NCBI GenBank assembly: GCA_009667805.1
Contig: CM019067.1
Span: 64,276,637 to 64,340,636, forward strand
DNA from: Leptobrachium leishanense
Taxonomy: Eukaryota; Chordata; Amphibia; Anura; Megophryidae
Direction: 5' to 3'
Length of the DNA: 64,000 nt
In this document: positions 11,347 through 22,288 of the stretch, piece after piece
Position numbering within the stretch: position 1 is the first letter of the stretch
Layout of the letters: the number at the start of each line of letters is the position of its first letter
The notes under the pieces: generated by a model
What the model saw: the letters and a program-made list of their open reading frames with translations, nothing else
Databases searched by the model: none
What the model was told of the DNA's origin: nothing
Made by a program: the position numbers and the translations under genes

Positions 11347-11847
11347 GTAAGCAGAGATTGATACCAAGCAAATTGTGATTTAGTCCCTTTGAACTCCCTT
11401 ACATATTTTGATCAATTCAGTGCATTAACCTGTAACACCTGACATATCCTGCGTAAACTGGAATGATTAATGACAGGGAAGAGACAGATGTTTCTGTCAC
11501 TGTTTCATTTAATCTCTCTATGTGCCTGCAGAATGACTGATAAAGATCCCCACCTCTCTCCTCCCTCACTGTAACAAAAGCTTAACAAACGTTACTGCTG
11601 CATTACAGCTGCCAGGGAGAGGGCAGAATACAGGGACATCTCTGGGGTCACTCACTGCTGTATGGGAATAAGATTCAGGCCTTCAGGGGTTATAATTAGG
11701 GATGCACCGATACCACTTTTTTAAGACTGAGTACGAGTACCGATACTTTGTTTCAAGTACTCACCGATACCGAGTACCAATACTTTTTTTATGTCATGTG
11801 ACCGCTTTCCAATAAGATCAGACCTCATATAAAAATTCCGCCAGCTC

Positions 11848-13028
11848 ATGGATATGTCCCCCAGCTTTCATGGATTATGCCCCAGCTCTCATGGATATGA
11901 TCCCACCTCATGGATATGCCCCCTAGCTCATGGATTTGTCCCCCAGCTCATGGATATGCCCCCAGCTCATGGATTTGCCCCAGCTCATGGATATGCCCCA
12001 GCTCATGGATTTGCCCCAGCTCATGGATTTGCCCCCAGCTCATGGATATGCCCCCAGCTCATGGATATGCCCCCAGCTCATGGATTGCCCCAGCTCATGG
12101 ATATGCCCCAGCTCATAGATATGCCCCAGCTCATGGATACTGCCCCAGCTCATGAATATGCCCCAGCACACACGTGGATTTGCCCCAGCTCATGGATATG
12201 CCCCAGCTCATGGATATGCTCCAGCTCATGGATATGCCCCAGCTCACACATGGATATGCCCCAGCTCATGGATATGCCCCAGCTCGCTCATGGATTTTCC
12301 CCAGCTCATGGATATGCCCCAGCTCACACATGGATATGCCCCAGCTCATGGGATATGCCCCAGCTCATGGATTTTCCCCAGCTCACACATGGATATGCCC
12401 CAGCTCATGGGATATGCCCCAACTCACACATGGATATGCCCCAGCTCACACATGGATATGCCCCAGCTCATGGGATATGCCCCAGCTCATGGATATGCCC
12501 CAGCTCATGGGATATGCCCCCAGCTCATGGATTTGCCCCCAGCTCATGGATTTGCCCCCAGCTCATGGATTTGCCCCAGCTCATGGAAATGCCCCCAGCT
12601 CATGGATATGCCCCCAGATCATGGATACTGCCCCAGCTCATGGATATGCCCCAGCTCATGAATACTGCCCCAGCTCACACATGGATTTGCCCAGCTCATG
12701 GATATGCCCCAGCTCACACATGGATTTGCCCCAGCTCATGGATATGACCCAGCTCATGGATATGCCCCAGCTCACACATGGATTTTCCCCAGCTCATGGA
12801 TATGCCCCAGTTCATGGATTTGCCCCAGCTCATGGATTTGCCCCAGCTCATGGATATGCCCCAGCTCATGGATACTGCCCCAGCTCATGGGATATGCCCC
12901 AGCTCACACATGGATTTGCCCCAGCTCATGGGATATGCCCCAGTTTACACATGGATATGCCCCAGCTCACACATGGATATGCCCCAGCTCATGGATATGC
13001 CCCAGCTCATGGATATGCCCCAGCTCAC
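11848..13028. repeat. VNTR, about 18-23 bp unit (AGCTCATGGATATGCCCC)
   Basis: About 60 tandem units with variants of 18 and 19 bp (four or five C) and longer ones with CACACATGG. Because 18 is a multiple of three, long open frames arise in all three forward frames; these are not proteins. The array ends in CAGCTCACCTGG, like the array at 50465. Confidence 0.95.
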
Positions 13029-13034
13029 CTGGCA

Positions 13035-13505
13035 CCTGGAGCTCTCCGTGATGATACTTACCTTCCTGAGCGACGCCAGGAAAGTCTTCGCGCGTGCGCT
13101 CGTTGGAAGGCCCCCAGCCGCGACCACGTGGGACCATGTGATCGCGGCTGGGGCCTTCCAACGAGCGCACGCGCAGAAACTTTCCAGCGTCGCCCAGGAA
13201 GGTAAGTATCATTGTGGAGAGCTCCAGGTGCCTGTCCGAATGCTCTATCGGCATTCGGACAGGCCCTGCAGCTGCTCACTGTGTTCATACTTACCTTCCT
13301 GAGCGACGCCGGGAAAGTTTCTGCGCATGCGCTTGTTGGAAGGCCCCAGCCGTGATCACATGGTCCCACGTGGTCGCGGCTGGTCGGCCTTCCAACGAGC
13401 GCACGCGTGAAGACTTTTCCGGCGTCGCCCAGGAAGGTAAGAATGAACGCGGTGAACAGCTGCAGGGCCTGTCCCAATGCCGATAGAGCATTCGGACAGC
13501 CGCCC
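13035..13505. repeat. Nested palindrome, two hairpins in tandem
   Basis: Arms of about 85 bp pair around 13130 (cttccaacgagcgcacgcg and its complement) and again around 13350. The two hairpins are themselves related, so tacttaccttcctgagcgac occurs at 13058 and 13289 and its complement at 13192 and 13430. A separate short palindrome centred near 13245 reads gtccgaatgctctatcggc. CpG-rich. Confidence 0.8.
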
Positions 13506-13707
13506 CAGCCCCTCGGATGCCGGCATGCCGGCTCAATGCCGGCTTCCGGTATCGGGGAAATTTCTGTACAATATAGATACAAGGTGCTACTGTAATTTCC
13601 ATACACAGGCATTATGTCACCTACAGATATTATTTTTATATTCTATTGGTATTTATTGGAAGCCGCATTGCTAATAATCTCATTATAATCGCTAGAAATA
13701 TCCATAA

Positions 13708-14152
13708 GGCCTGTGTCAGACGAACACAGGGATCGCGTCCGTTTTGCCGCACATTTTAACGTCCGTCGTAGCATAAAATTATGATCAATAGAGACCCACA
13801 CACGAAGTACGTGCGCACATGTGCGGACGCACAACGCACGTGGCACCGGACGCAATTTAGGCAAGAACGTCAAACCGCTAGGACTGACGCACAGAGTGCG
13901 CCACGTCCGCGTAGATTTGTGTGTGAGTGATGGAACGTAGTCAGACGGACTGCATTTTTGACGGACAAAATGTTTTTTCTTATGTATCAATTTTTTTCAT
14001 TTTACATATTAATTTTATTTCCCATCTACATCAGTCAAAAAAAGTCCGTCAAAAACCAGACCGTGTGGTGTCTACAGTATCATCAGTCAGAAAATACGTC
14101 AGTTGTGCACGGACGCACAGTGTGCTCAGAATGCGTTCCTCTGACATTAGCC
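13708..14152. mobile_element. PIF/Harbinger-type MITE, copy 1 (diverged)
   Basis: Ends are GGCCTGTGTCAGACGAAC and its approximate complement ending ctgacattagcc. TAA precedes it and TTA follows it. It shares the GTCAGACGAACGC terminus and gtacgtcc-type interior with 47613-48039 and 56850-57277. Confidence 0.65.
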
Positions 14153-14486
14153 TTAGGTAGAATATTGAGTAGCATAACAAGCTGATTTATATTATTTAAA
14201 TCTTGTACTATCTGTATGCATAATTTCCGTTTAATCCTACATTTAAGGGTTAACTATGTATCTCATGTTTTAAATAAATATTGTAATAGTATTTTTTAAA
14301 CAAAAAGTGCTTGGTAGAGAGAGGGTTAAATAATTGTAATAAAAATTGGGTTGTCCTACACTTACACATCAGAAGATGTAATTGCACAATGTATGGACAA
14401 TGATAAGTTAGTATATATGATAACTTACAGGTCTATTCACTAAAAGGTGAAACTCAGAAGAATTTGCAGAAGAGGACAATGTAGAC

Positions 14487-14672
14487 CAGTGGTTCCCAAC
14501 CGCAGTCTTCAAGTACCCCCCAACAGGCCAGGTTTGCAGGATATGTGAAGCACAGCACAGGTGATATGATTTGCTGCTCAGTGATTGCAGGATTCAGTCT
14601 GCATTTCCCCAAGGTGAAACCTTAAAACCTGGCCTGTTAGGGGTACTTGAGGACCACGGGTGGGAACCACTG
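14487..14672. mobile_element. hAT MITE (CAGTGGTTCCCAACC), copy 1
   Basis: 186 bp with inverted ends CAGTGGTTCCCAACC / GGTGGGAACCACTG and an 8-bp target duplication with one mismatch (atgtagac / atctagac). A second copy sits in the retrovirus at 33208-33391. Confidence 0.9.
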
Positions 14673-14971
14673 ATCTAGACCAAATCGCCAATTTGGAAAG
14701 TGAGATAAATGGGAGAATTATTCTGGTTTGGCTATTCTGACCTAGAATTTTCACTTCTTTTGCCAATTCTCCTGAGTTTCACCTTTATGGAATAACCTGT
14801 TAATGTGTCTTTCCCCTGCATCCTCATTTGAGATGGGCATGAGTCAGAAGAGACGACGACCAGTTGCATGCACAACTTATATATGAATTATCCTTTCCGA
14901 GGCATCTCTTAAGTCATCCTTTCAACTTATAATACGTTACTGTTTATAAGAGGTTTTATAGGTTATTTTAA

Positions 14972-15794
14972 CCCCTTCACTACCAAGCAATTTTTTGTTG
15001 AAATTTTTTATCACAATATTTATTTGAAACATGGCATGCAAAATTAACAATTAAATACAGGGTAAAATAGAAAATCCTGCACAGAGATTGTTATTCTGAG
15101 ATAGTTAAAAAAATTAAATAATGTAAATTCGCTAATTTTTAATTATTCATGTATTCATAAAAACATTGTTGGAATGAAAGATTCTGAAATCTAGATGGTG
15201 TCCTTTATCTTACAGTGTCACCCGAGGTCTGCATTATCAGCATACAGGCAGAAATTGCCTTTTTGTCATATACTGTAACTGTGATAAAGATAAATAATAA
15301 ATATATCCTCCTTTTAGCGATTTGTAGTGATCATAATGAGATTATTAGCAATGCGGCTTCCAAAAAACACCAATAGAATATAAAAATATTATCTGTATGT
15401 GACATAATGATGTGTATGAAAATTACAGTAACACCTTGTATCTGTACTGTACAGGGATTTTCACTCATCATAACCACCCGAATCTTATCCCTGTACAGCA
15501 GTGAGTGACCCAAGACCTCTCCCTGGTTTCTGCCAAATTCCTGGCTGCTATAATACAACAGTAATGTGTTTGAATTTTTTTGTTACAGTGAGGTTCGGGG
15601 CTGCTATATGCAGCTTCTTCTATCTCTCTGCAGGGTGCTTGGAGTTAGATAAGAGAGTGGAATTCATTTCTCCACAGATTGCACACGAATCCTGCTTTAC
15701 AAAAGTGTGAAAATTGTATTTTGATATGCTAACAAGTGCCTTTCAAAGTATTACAATGCAAAATTGAGATAACTTGACTTTGGGGTGGAAGGGG
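14972..15794. mobile_element. piggyBac-like TTAA element, copy R2 (no nested insertion)
   Basis: Perfect TTAA on both sides (14968-14971 and 15795-15798). Ends are CCCCTTCACTACCAAG and GGGTGGAAGGGG. 823 bp, no transposase. Relative to R1 and R3 it lies inverted and preserves an unoccupied version (ggttatgatgagtgaaaa) of the site at which both carry a transposon. Confidence 0.8.
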
Positions 15795-15988
15795 TTAAAG
15801 ATGCATGTTGGATTAAGAATAAGCATACGTCTCATTTTAATAACTAGTAAAGGAATTTGTTCATGAATGCAGCCTTTCAAAGTGCGGGCAGTTAGATATC
15901 CTTGAGATCAAATTGTCAATCAAAATACATATAAAACACAGTAAAAAGGAACATAGTCAACAAGTATTTATTTTTTTCCTATATCAAG

Positions 15989-16039
15989 ACAGACAGGAAG
16001 CAAACAAGGAAAAACTATTGGGAATCTGCAAAGTTTCGA
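15989..16039 (+). CDS. CNGB3: CNGB3 exon 4 of 10: 51-nt micro-exon, S2-S3 loop
   Basis: This 17-codon exon reads TDRKQTRKNYWESAKFR and corresponds to the cytoplasmic S2-S3 loop of CNGB3, which has the pattern LRKHYRTSTKFQ in mammals (from memory). It starts after the AG at 15987-15988, the only acceptor that keeps phase 0, and ends at CGA|GTGAGT. It was found by matching the gap between the neighbouring exons. The first residue is Thr where the mammalian protein has Val. Confidence 0.82.
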
Positions 16040-17033
16040 GTGAGTATCTAACATTTAAAGCACCAGGTTTTGTCATATTGTCTGAAAAGAGCATCTGCAA
16101 AGCTCCTACATTACTGTATAACCTCGTAGGAAAGGACTCTAAAATAGAAAAGACATACTTAAATGAAAATGTATTATTAACCATATTGGGGAAACGGCTC
16201 TACTTAGAGAATAAAAATACATAACTCAAGCGATTTTACCATAGAATAGGCATAATGGAATAGAAATTGAGTATAGGTCATTATATTATAGGTCATTATA
16301 CAACACAATAGAAATACAGAGTGTCTGTGAGAGCTATGAAATAGTCATGGTACAAGCCACTGACAGGAAAATAGAGGATGATAGAACGAAGGCGAAAGCC
16401 AAAAAATGAAAAAAGAAATCAGTGGAACGCGCAACATCAAGCTAGGTTATAAAATAATCAGTGATACGACATACCATCAATACCATTTTATTTTCCATAA
16501 AACCAAACCAAAGGTCCAGTGGTTTTAGGGATAATGACTCTCCATTACCTACACACTAAAAATATACAGCTTGTGTTCCTCGGTATAAGTTCACTGTAAG
16601 ACCTTTTTGACAGGTAGAGTGTTCCCTGTGAGAGCCAAAAAGCGCTACATGATGTGCATTTTAGCCAAGCTATGTGGTTCCGTGCAGAAAAAATGGATCT
16701 CAAAGTCCTTCAAATAATTTCAGCACATCGGCTGTCGTGTTCGATGTGCTGTAATGTCAGGGGCGTGTTCTGGAGCTTAATTGTAAATAGATTTTGTTTG
16801 CAATAAACAAAATTCCTTAGCATTCCATTAGAGTTAGACCACACCAATCGATATCGAGGCACCAGCAGGCGTTTTTGAAGATTGAGTATACTCGATGTTG
16901 GTAGTGAAGGGTTTAAGAGCAACATAGGTATATCTAGGCAAATAACTATTCTGGTATTTTAAATGTTTGATGCATTTCCAACACAGGTTTGCATATCATA
17001 TCCGAATTTTGCCAATCTGATGGCAAGAGTATA
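16040..17033. other. CNGB3 intron, nothing recognised
   Basis: AT-rich, no termini or exon seen. Confidence 0.4.
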
Positions 17034-17511
17034 GGGGTTATCCATTCTCTTTCATTCAGCACACTTCGTCGAGCTCAATTCGTGAACCCTGCAGTGAATT
17101 CAGCATTCACTGCAGGGTCCCCAAAGTGTCCCAAATCGATCCGACGAACGCCGCCCATAAACCGCCAAACGCCGCAGAAAAATCAAGGAACTGATCCAAT
17201 AAACTGCCGAACGCTGCAGAAAAATCAACAAACTGATCTGATTAACCACAGAATGCCACCGCAAACCCACTGAACACAGCTAACGATCTGCCGAACAGAC
17301 CGCCGAATAAGGGTAAGAAAAACACACGCAAATTTTAAAAGGCTTTTTAAAGAACTAATGCATGGAAATAATGTATATGGTCCTTTGAAAAATAATAAAA
17401 AGGTCTGTTACAGAATAAAAACAGAACGTCATTTAAAAAAAAATCTGAATCAAAAATTTCAGAGAAAAAATCCCCAAAAAATCCCTTAAAAACTTCTATA
17501 AAATAAATTAA

Positions 17512-18332
17512 CCCCTTCGCTGCGGTGGACGCGCTCAGCGTGTCCAACCGCATGTCACGTTCCATGCGGTGGACGCGCTGAGCGCGTCCTCACTTTGGGG
17601 CCAGCGTTCTGCATAGCACGATGACGCCAGTCCTGGAGTTAACCCCTAGCTGTCACCAATGGTGGAGATAGGGGGTTCCAATGAACCCCCTATCTCCGAT
17701 CCGTGGCAGATAGGGGTTAAAGTTTGGTACTGTTGGATCGGCCAGAGCATGGCCGTTCCAACGATACCAAACACGACTGTGAAAAAAGTTTTTTAAAAAA
17801 ATTAAAAATAAAAATAAAAATAAAAAAATATTTTAAAAAAAATTATAAAAAAAATAAAAAAAAAATTTCTTTTTTTTGGTTTGTTAATTCAGCAATATTG
17901 TTCCCATTTCAATTATAATGTGAACAATGATGCTGCACTAATTATTTTTGTATGCGGTGCGTTTGTTAAAAATCGTGTAATTTTCCCCAAAAAAAAATGT
18001 AACGAGACCCCATCTCTAATTTTTTTAACAAGCGCACCCCATACAAAATATAACCGCAATTGCTCGCATGTTAAAATGTGAAAAAAAAACACTTTACACG
18101 TTGTAAATTATTGAAAATTCATATTTTATTGCATTTTTTGTTATAATATACAGACAGGTCATGACGTATACATATAATAATGACATATTATGAATCTGTC
18201 GAGTCTGGCGGAAAGAACGATATATAATATGTCTGGGTCATATACTAAAATAAGCCTTCAAAACGCGTTTAAACATGATGATGTAAAAATGACCTCAGCA
18301 CAGGGGCGGGAAAAGCCTCAGCAGCGAAAGGG
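17512..18332. mobile_element. piggyBac MITE, copy P1
   Basis: Flanked by TTAA (17508-17511 and 18333-18336), with inverted ends CCCCTTCGCTGC / GCAGCGAAAGGG. 821 bp. It contains a palindromic gccaccaatggtggagata-like block (17650-17715), an A/T-run segment and a conserved 3' part (tatgcggtgcgtttgttaa). No transposase. Confidence 0.9.
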
Positions 18333-18605
18333 TTAAGAGACTTTTTGCTGCAAATTAAAAAATTAAATGGTTAAATAAAAAAATACAAATAAAATAAAAA
18401 AAATTACATTGCCACCTATGGGATTCGCCTGTTTAAACCAGGTCGAACGAAACCACTGAAAATCTGGAAATTTTGCCAACTTTTCCTTGCTGTTTGTGCT
18501 TCTCTGAACATAATAACCATTATTTGTCAGTGATTAAACATTAATTATGGGGAATTTCACTGCCGCCAAATTGCACTGTATTTAGCTGGCAATTCGCCAA
18601 TATTT

Positions 18606-18728
18606 TGTTTTTTTGAGAAAGCATTTTACCAGGTGTTACACTTACTGATGAAGTGCTCTTGCAGGGATTCGAACTTGTGTCTCCACGATCTCCACAGTCA
18701 TAGAGCAGTGATGTTACCTCTACTAGAC
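18606..18728 (-). mobile_element. tRNA-derived SINE with 9-bp target duplication
   Basis: A perfect duplication CCAATATTT flanks it (18597-18605 and 18729-18737). On the minus strand it shows a polymerase III B-box-like GTTCGAATCCC and ends in an A-rich tail (caaaaaaac). The A box is degenerate (taacatcactgctc). A SINE rather than a tRNA gene because the cloverleaf is not complete. Confidence 0.8.
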
Positions 18729-18830
18729 CCAATATTTGGTGAACTGACAGCTTTTGGAATAGCCGAATTGCCACAAAATACACTATTCAGTGCTATTCAG
18801 TGGCCAATTTGGCTCTCTATGAATAACCCC

Positions 18831-19828
18831 TTAAGTATCTACATGATTTACAAGAACACATCATGGAAAAAAAAATTCAATTGTTTCACGCTATGTATCC
18901 TCCCTGTCAAGTAACTACAGGAAGTAGCTAAAGGCCTACCTAATGACATTGTGTGCGCAACTTGCACTTACGTAGTAATTGGATGCCTCTTAAAGCAGAC
19001 GCAATAAAAGTCACTGTAGAGATGGCAAATTGAACATTTGAGACTACTTTGATGTGTATAGATTCTTGTCTCCAGGAAACTCAACCACCGAAGACTGTCC
19101 AGTGGCCACTGGCTGAAACCACTTAGGAAAAAGTTTAGGATTCTCAAAGTTCTGTCCCATAGAAGAGAGAAAGCTGGGGGATATAAAGGAGGGGAAACAG
19201 GCTTCTGTCATCATGACAACTCTAGCTAATGTGAGCAGTAAGAGTGGCAAACTCTCCCCCTTCACTCCTAATATCGAGAGAACTCGGATCTTCAAAGGCA
19301 CAATCCGGTGCCCAATATCAAGTTATCTTGAGCTGTATCTGTGCTGGAAAGAAAATCTAATGACATTTCATTTGCATTTGCTCCAGAATGTGCCCCAATG
19401 GATTTCAGCATCTTGAATATGACACTTGGGGTGCTAAAACATTATTGAACAGCCGTGAATCTATGTCTAAAACACAAATCCCCAGCTGGTTCAACATGGA
19501 GACCAATAATGCAGTTGCTCATTTTTGCCAGTAGATGGGCAGACACATGCCTGACAAATTGGTTATTAAGGTAAGGAGTAAATAGGGAATATTCCCAAAT
19601 ATTTCTTAGTGTGAGTGTCAATAAAAGTGAATTTCCAACACACCACTGGTTCCTGACAGTGGTTTTCTGGAAAATATCTTGTTAGGGAAGAGGTTAATGC
19701 AGAGCAATCTCATTTATAACCAAACTAGCTGTAGCTGTTTCGCTTTAACATTTAGTTGACCTTTGACTGAAGATATGACCCCATCCCCCCAAAAAAAACA
19801 TCAAGACATAATTTGTATTCAGTGGATT
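18831..19828. other. CNGB3 intron, nothing recognised
   Basis: No exon, RNA or clear terminal repeats. Confidence 0.4.
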
Positions 19829-20700
19829 ATTATTATTATTGTCATCATTTATATAGCACCAACAGTATCCACAGCGCTTTACAATAACCAAAGGGAATGA
19901 GATAAACGGACATATGATGGAAACAAGAGGGGCACTATTACATTCTTCGCAGAAACGTTAACGCGTGCGCAAAAACGCATTAACGCAAGGGGAAAAACCC
20001 TTTGCGCTGAACATCGTATTACAATGTCCGCACAAAAAATACACGTTAACGTCTAACGCGGGTGGACCTGCACGAACCCTTTGTGAGCGTAATGTACGTT
20101 GCGCGTCCTATACTTAACATTGTGAGCGCAAATGCGTTTGTGCGCTGGTGCGCGCAAGGTATTACAATCTTAGCGCAAAATTTAACGGACAGCGTTTGCG
20201 CGCATAATTTTAACGTCTTTGAAAAGCTGCTGTTAATGGCAAATCTGAACGTCCTGGCCGAACCTAAATACACCAGCCCAAAAAAAAATACAGCAATGTA
20301 TAGTTACACATTCTACACATACCCAAACAATAAAATGGAGAAGTTGTGCGTGCATTTATTATTGCTGCAGCATATATACTCAGATTGACTTTGACAGGCG
20401 CAAAAACTGAACGGGAGACAATTGTGGTTCTTAATTCAGATTCACCGATTTCTGCGCGCAACGTTAATGCGCGCGCGTTTTTGCGCATCTTTTTTACACG
20501 TGGCATATTTTGACGGATGGAAAAATGCGCTTGGATTGTAATAACAGCATTAATTTACGCGCGTTAACGTTTAACGCTGCACGCCAAAAAAATAGCACTG
20601 CCCGGGCGTTTTGCGCAAAGAATGTAATAGTGCCCGAAGTGTAGAGGGCCCTGCTCATAGGAGTTTACAATCTATAGGGGATTAGAGGGATTAGTAATAT
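19829..20700 (-). mobile_element. L2 LINE 3' tail interrupted by MITE N1
   Basis: tattattattattgtcatc followed by atatagcaccaacag (19829-19929) is the L2 3' end seen intact at 9961. It resumes after the MITE as gtgtagagggccctgctcat (20639-20700). Confidence 0.8.
19930..20635. mobile_element. MITE family N, copy N1 (GGGCACTATTACATTCTTCGC)
   Basis: Inverted ends GGGCACTATTACATTCTTCGC and its near complement ending aatgtaatagtgccc. CpG-rich (gcgcgcaaaacg). Comparison with the intact L2 tail at 10085 suggests a 3-bp duplication GAG/GAA. The superfamily is not certain. Other copies: 24479, 27276, 55829. Confidence 0.8.
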
Positions 20701-20823
20701 ATTGGCAAAACGAACATGTCTAAAATTTGTATTAATTCTTTATAACTTCCCGCTACCATTGTCTTACTATATGGTATTAATATTAGCAGTACCCAACTGT
20801 TACGAAGGTAAGATAGCTCAGTG

Positions 20824-20895
20824 GGTTTATGCACCCGCTGGAAAGTTTTATGTGCAACATGAATGATCTGCCCTCAAGGCATCAGATCGCTAAAG
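20824..20895 (+). repeat. Possible tRNA-related SINE head
   Basis: gatagctcagtgggtttatg matches a tRNA A box (TAGCTCAGTGG), but no B box follows at the right distance. Possibly a 5' SINE fragment. Confidence 0.3.
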
Positions 20896-21545
20896 TAAGA
20901 GTTGGATAATCTGAATTTCTATTAAAAATATAATCAATGTCCCAAATGGGTTGAAAAGTTCTGCCTTCGTTTTTTATCACTCGCAGGTTTTTTAGTAAAC
21001 ATTTTTAAGGATTTATTTATTTATACGATCGGGGCAGAGATTGCAATTCCTTTTCTAATATGTCATGAGAATACAAACTAAAAAGCATTTTGCGAAGCTC
21101 TGAAACATTCTGACGGTAATTATCCTTGATGCCTCATTGAAAACATTTCATATTTGTTAGGGGATCTTATAAAATATGAATATTACAACTGCAGACTCTC
21201 GAAATGTTGCGTTCTCATCCGAGGAAAATGCTAAAATATTATTTCATAAACAGGATAAGAAATCAATTTACTTAATGGCAACGACTAAATCAGGCCGTTT
21301 GTTTACTGATGGGAAAGAAAGTGCAACATTTTCTATAACAGAAAAATTATCATTAGTTAAATAGAATTTCTCCTGGGAGCCGTCCAAGACTGAAAATTTA
21401 AATCGACGCATTGTAGTCCGTTTTCTGCTATCCAAAGTTAATGGGCATTGGAGTCCTTTTGAGAAGATCACATGTAGATCCGCCAAATAAAATGTCACTT
21501 GTTCCATTCCATTGGAACACTAAACTATGCTATGTTGCTTCACAG
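20896..21545. other. CNGB3 intron, nothing recognised
   Basis: No terminal repeats or exon before the S3-S4 exon at 21546. Confidence 0.4.
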
Positions 21546-21632
21546 CTTGATGCGGCATCTGTGATACCATTTGATCTCCTATACGCAGTCATTGGATTTC
21601 AGCCGGTATTAAGAATAAACCGAGTTTTAAAG
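21546..21632 (+). CDS. CNGB3: CNGB3 exon 5 of 10: S3 and S4
   Basis: 29 codons run from LDAASVIPFD (S3, with the conserved ASxxPFD motif of CNG channels) to VLRINRVLK, the end of the voltage-sensor-like S4. The acceptor is ttcacag and the donor is AAG|GTAAAG, both phase 0, joining the micro-exon at 15989 and the exon at 28607 without a frame change. Confidence 0.93.
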
Positions 21633-21683
21633 GTAAAGTGTGTTCACTGTGTATTTTCTGAACTAGCAATATTTTATTTTACA

Positions 21684-22284
21684 GGGTTATTCAAAGAGCT
21701 CCGAATTGGGGCCGAAAGGTAACCGAACGCTGAAATTCAGCATTCGGTTACCTTTCCTGGCCATTTGGCTATTCAGAGAGCAGGCAGTTCACCAAATCCT
21801 GGCGAATTGCCTGCACATACAGTGCCTGTTCGGTGCCTGTTCGAGGGCAGTGAAATCCCCATAGAGAAGCAATGCTTCGTCTATTCAGAGAACAAAAACC
21901 AGCAGGGAAAAGTTGCCGAATTGCCCTGCCATTCAGTGGTTTCATTCGACAGGTTTATTCAAACGAATCCCATAGGCTTCAATATTAAAAATATTCTCCT
22001 TTTAATTCAATATCTAATAAACCGTTGATTATAATATTCTGCAGTAAAAAGTCTCTTGATTTATAGATTTTTTAGGATCTTTTAGACATTTTTCGGGATT
22101 TTTTTGCGAAAAATTTTTTCCGTTTATTTTTTAAATCGTTTTTTCTTTTTTCTGTAGCAGCCCTTTTTATTATCATTCATTGGATCTTATATGTAAATTT
22201 CAGACATTTTTGTTCAGTAGTTCTATGTAGTATTGTTCAGTCGTTCAACTGGAGAGCTTATTTTCGGATATTAAAAAAAGAGCA
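21684..22284. mobile_element. MITE of the GGGTTATTCAAAGAG family
   Basis: The left end is gggttattcaaagagctcc. It shares cattcagtggtttcattcg and cccataggcttcaat with the copy at 44567. It holds an internal short palindrome (ggtaaccgaacgctg / cagcattcggttacc). Its right end is lost against the TTAA element at 22289. Confidence 0.6.
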
Positions 22285-22288
22285 TTAA

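Larger units (their letters stand above)
11697..13557. mobile_element. hAT-like element carrying an 18-mer VNTR and palindromes, right end damaged
   Basis: It begins TAGGGATGCACCGATACC directly after GTTATAAT. The matching right terminus is cut back to GGTATCGG at about 13557, with the outer ten bases and the right target duplication missing. Contents are a degenerate gatac-rich segment, a 1.2-kb VNTR and a nested palindrome. No transposase. Confidence 0.65.
11429..14325. mobile_element. piggyBac-like TTAA element, copy R3, with two nested elements
   Basis: It is flanked by TTAA at 11425-11428 and 14326-14329, with a right end GGTAGAGAGAGGG. The internal core (gtcactcactgctg, ataagattcag, gatacaaggtgctactg) matches copies at 14972-15794 (inverted) and 22289-23365. 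It is expanded to 2.9 kb by the VNTR-bearing element at 11697 and the Harbinger MITE at 13708. Confidence 0.7.
17034..18830. mobile_element. MITE with GGGGTTATYCA ends, containing a piggyBac MITE and a SINE
   Basis: The left end is GGGGTTATCCATTCTCTTTC and the right end gctctctatgaataacccc. The internal motif gtttaaaccaggtcgaacg corresponds, inverted, to sequence in the copies at 21684 and 44567. It is interrupted at 17512-18332 and 18606-18728. Confidence 0.65.

Noticed and set aside
11848..13205. Open frames of about 300 and 343 codons on the + strand
   Set aside because: They run through an 18-bp tandem array and exist in all three frames with the same repeated peptide; no start context, splice sites or family similarity.
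13058..13612. 184-codon minus-strand frame in the GC-rich palindrome
   Set aside because: Frames occur on both strands of the hairpin arms and repeat within it; a composition effect.
20824..20895. tRNA gene
   Set aside because: Only an A box is visible; no B box or cloverleaf. Kept as a weak SINE-head candidate.
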